DNA of 64,000 nucleotides from Myxococcales bacterium. Its GTDB lineage: Bacteria > Myxococcota > Polyangia > Polyangiales > Polyangiaceae. Both the position numbers and the translations under genes were made by a program. The DNA is taken from positions 68,405 through 132,404 of the forward strand of contig PLXW01000007.1 in assembly GCA_003151595.1 (NCBI GenBank). The letters are read 5' to 3'. This document shows, one piece after another, positions 63,143 to 64,000 of this stretch. Each line of letters opens with the position of its first letter. The first letter of the stretch is position 1. The notes under the pieces were generated by a model. The model did not search any database, was not told the DNA's origin, and saw nothing but the letters and a program-made list of their open reading frames with translations.

Positions 63143-64000
63143 CAGAAGTCCCCACCGAGCGCGAGCCCGCCGCCGCGCGCGAGGACGAGCGGCGACGTGA
63201 CGAGGCCGGTCGATCCGTTCGCGGTGCCGTGCGCGGGGAGATGCGTGAGGAAGAGCACGGTGCCGAGCGCGACGAGCGCGCCGCCGGCGACGAAGGTGAT
63301 GTCGCTGGCGATGGCGTCGGTGCGCCCGGCATGAGCGGCGTCGACGCCGGGCTGCGTGCACCCTCGGGGGCCGCAGTCGGTGTCGACGGTCGACTTCTTT
63401 CCGATCGCCATCGCGCCGAACACGCTGCCGACGCCGAGGCTCACGACGCCGACGGCGCCCGTGATGAGCCCGACGGTGCGAAAGGTGGCGTTCGCGTTGG
63501 CGTTCGCGCTCGCGTTCGCGTTCGCGTCCGCATTCGCGTTCGCGTTGGCGGCCGGAGGTCCGGGCTCCGCGAGGAACGTTCGCGCCTCGCCTTCCCTCAA
63601 CGTGATCGTCGTCGTCTTCGAATCGCGACCAGGCGCCGTCACCGTGATCACGTGCGCTCCGGGATCGACCGGCAACGCCACGTCGAACGACGCCCCGTGA
63701 ATCTCGACGTCATCCCTTCGCACCAGCACCCCTTCGGGCGCCGCTGGATCGCGCGTCAGCGTCAGGTGCGGCACGCGCGCCTCGATCGCCTGCACGCGCT
63801 GCTTGGTGACCGGGAGGCGCGGGTCGTCGCCGGGCAACGTCGCCAGCGCTTCCTTCCAGGCCTCCCACGCGCGCGCGAGGTGGTTCAAGTGCTCCTCGCA
63901 ATCGGCGAGGTTCAGCAGCGTGCCGGGCGCCGGGTCCAGCCGCTCGCTCTCACGAAAGCGCGGGCACGCCGAGGCGTAGTCCCCCTTCTCGATCGCCTTC
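63142..64000 (-). CDS. TPR/PEGA-like membrane protein (5' end outside window)
   Basis: The frame is open to the window edge (AIEKGDYASACPRFRESERL, LLNLADCEEHLNHLARAWEA), so a TTG at 63888 is not the true start. A TPR-like region is followed by a PEGA-like domain (GVLVRRDDVEIHGASFDVAL, VDPGAHVITVTAPGRD), an Ala-Asn-Asp repeat linker from hexamer DNA (63488-63550), and two membrane helices. Its domain order and C-terminal pattern match the protein at 56471-57349. Likely an envelope scaffold. Confidence 0.82.
   Translation of the reverse strand, partial: KAIEKGDYASACPRFRESERLDPAPGTLLNLADCEEHLNHLARAWEAWKEALATLPGDDPRLPVTKQRVQAIEARVPHLTLTRDPAAPEGVLVRRDDVEIHGASFDVALPVDPGAHVITVTAPGRDSKTTTITLREGEARTFLAEPGPPAANANANADANANASANANANATFRTVGLITGAVGVVSLGVGSVFGAMAIGKKSTVDTDCGPRGCTQPGVDAAHAGRTDAIASDITFVAGGALVALGTVLFLTHLPAHGTANGSTGLVTSPLVLARGGGLALGGDF
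63488..63550 (-). repeat. Hexamer repeat encoding an Ala-Asn/Asp linker
   Basis: About ten imperfect copies of a hexamer (GCGAAC/GCGGAC on the minus strand) encode the ANANADANANASANANANA linker of the TPR/PEGA-like protein. The same hexamer run occurs in the remnant at 10171-10240. Six-base steps keep frame, so linker length can change freely. Confidence 0.8.

Overview
The window is GC-rich, almost fully coding DNA from a bacterium that is very probably a member of the Myxococcota (Polyangia side). The evidence is the density of Ser/Thr kinases, including one with the HRDVSPHNVL catalytic loop common in that group, and two sigma-54 type activators. There are also a TIGR02265/DUF2378 protein, a paired DUF1592/DUF1552 system, and many lipoproteins with Asp/Ala/Gly-rich linkers after the lipobox. 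I saw no rRNA, tRNA, CRISPR array, prophage or insertion sequence. Species cannot be named from the sequence alone.

Layout. 1-1793: end of a MoxR ATPase and a coupled DUF58 protein. 1810-5568 (minus): a DUF3494 ice-binding-like lipoprotein, then a compact set of secreted proteins with a dimethylarginine dimethylaminohydrolase-like enzyme, preceded by a broken metallo-beta-lactamase-fold gene. 5694-10144 (plus): a four-fold DUF1566 lipoprotein, a one-fold DUF1566 protein, a small Tat-type lipoprotein and a coupled ferritin-like diiron protein. 10150-15161: a lipoprotein remnant, a CDGSH iron-sulfur protein, an XRE regulator, a Ser/Thr kinase, a truncated zinc-ribbon remnant and a hotdog thioesterase. 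15158-23251: mostly housekeeping and envelope genes (MFS exporter, ArfB, GT-C glycosyltransferase, cardiolipin synthase, a copper monooxygenase-like lipoprotein, an FGE-like protein).

23258-31412 is a sensory block: three receivers (one lacking its phosphoacceptor), a histidine kinase, a PAS protein, a receiver-less CheB, a CheR-PAS protein and an NtrC-type regulator with an altered GAFTGA loop. 33276-41433 (minus) is a nine-gene chemotaxis operon: CheY-like receiver, GAF protein, CheD, CheA, CheW, CheR, CheB, a second paralogous GAF protein and a methyl-accepting protein. Most junctions overlap by 4 bases.

41647-52451 holds secreted proteins. They include an agmatine-deiminase-type pentein preceded by an unlisted 30-residue basic peptide gene, and a five-gene minus-strand operon (DUF1592-type heme protein, Tat-type DUF1552 protein, barrel-like protein, cytochrome-malectin lipoprotein, alpha/beta hydrolase). 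52665-57349 (plus) has a LamG-like lipoprotein, an FHA-sigma54 activator, a Ser/Thr kinase and a PEGA-like membrane protein. 57394-57666 is a 13-unit array of a 21-bp repeat. 57845-64000 (minus) carries a beta-oxidation pair (FadN-like and thiolase) and exported proteins, ending inside a TPR/PEGA-like gene.

The strongest candidates for something undescribed are the DUF1592/DUF1552/cytochrome-malectin/hydrolase operon, the basic peptide-pentein pair, the Tat lipoprotein-ferritin-like pair and the 21-bp repeat array.
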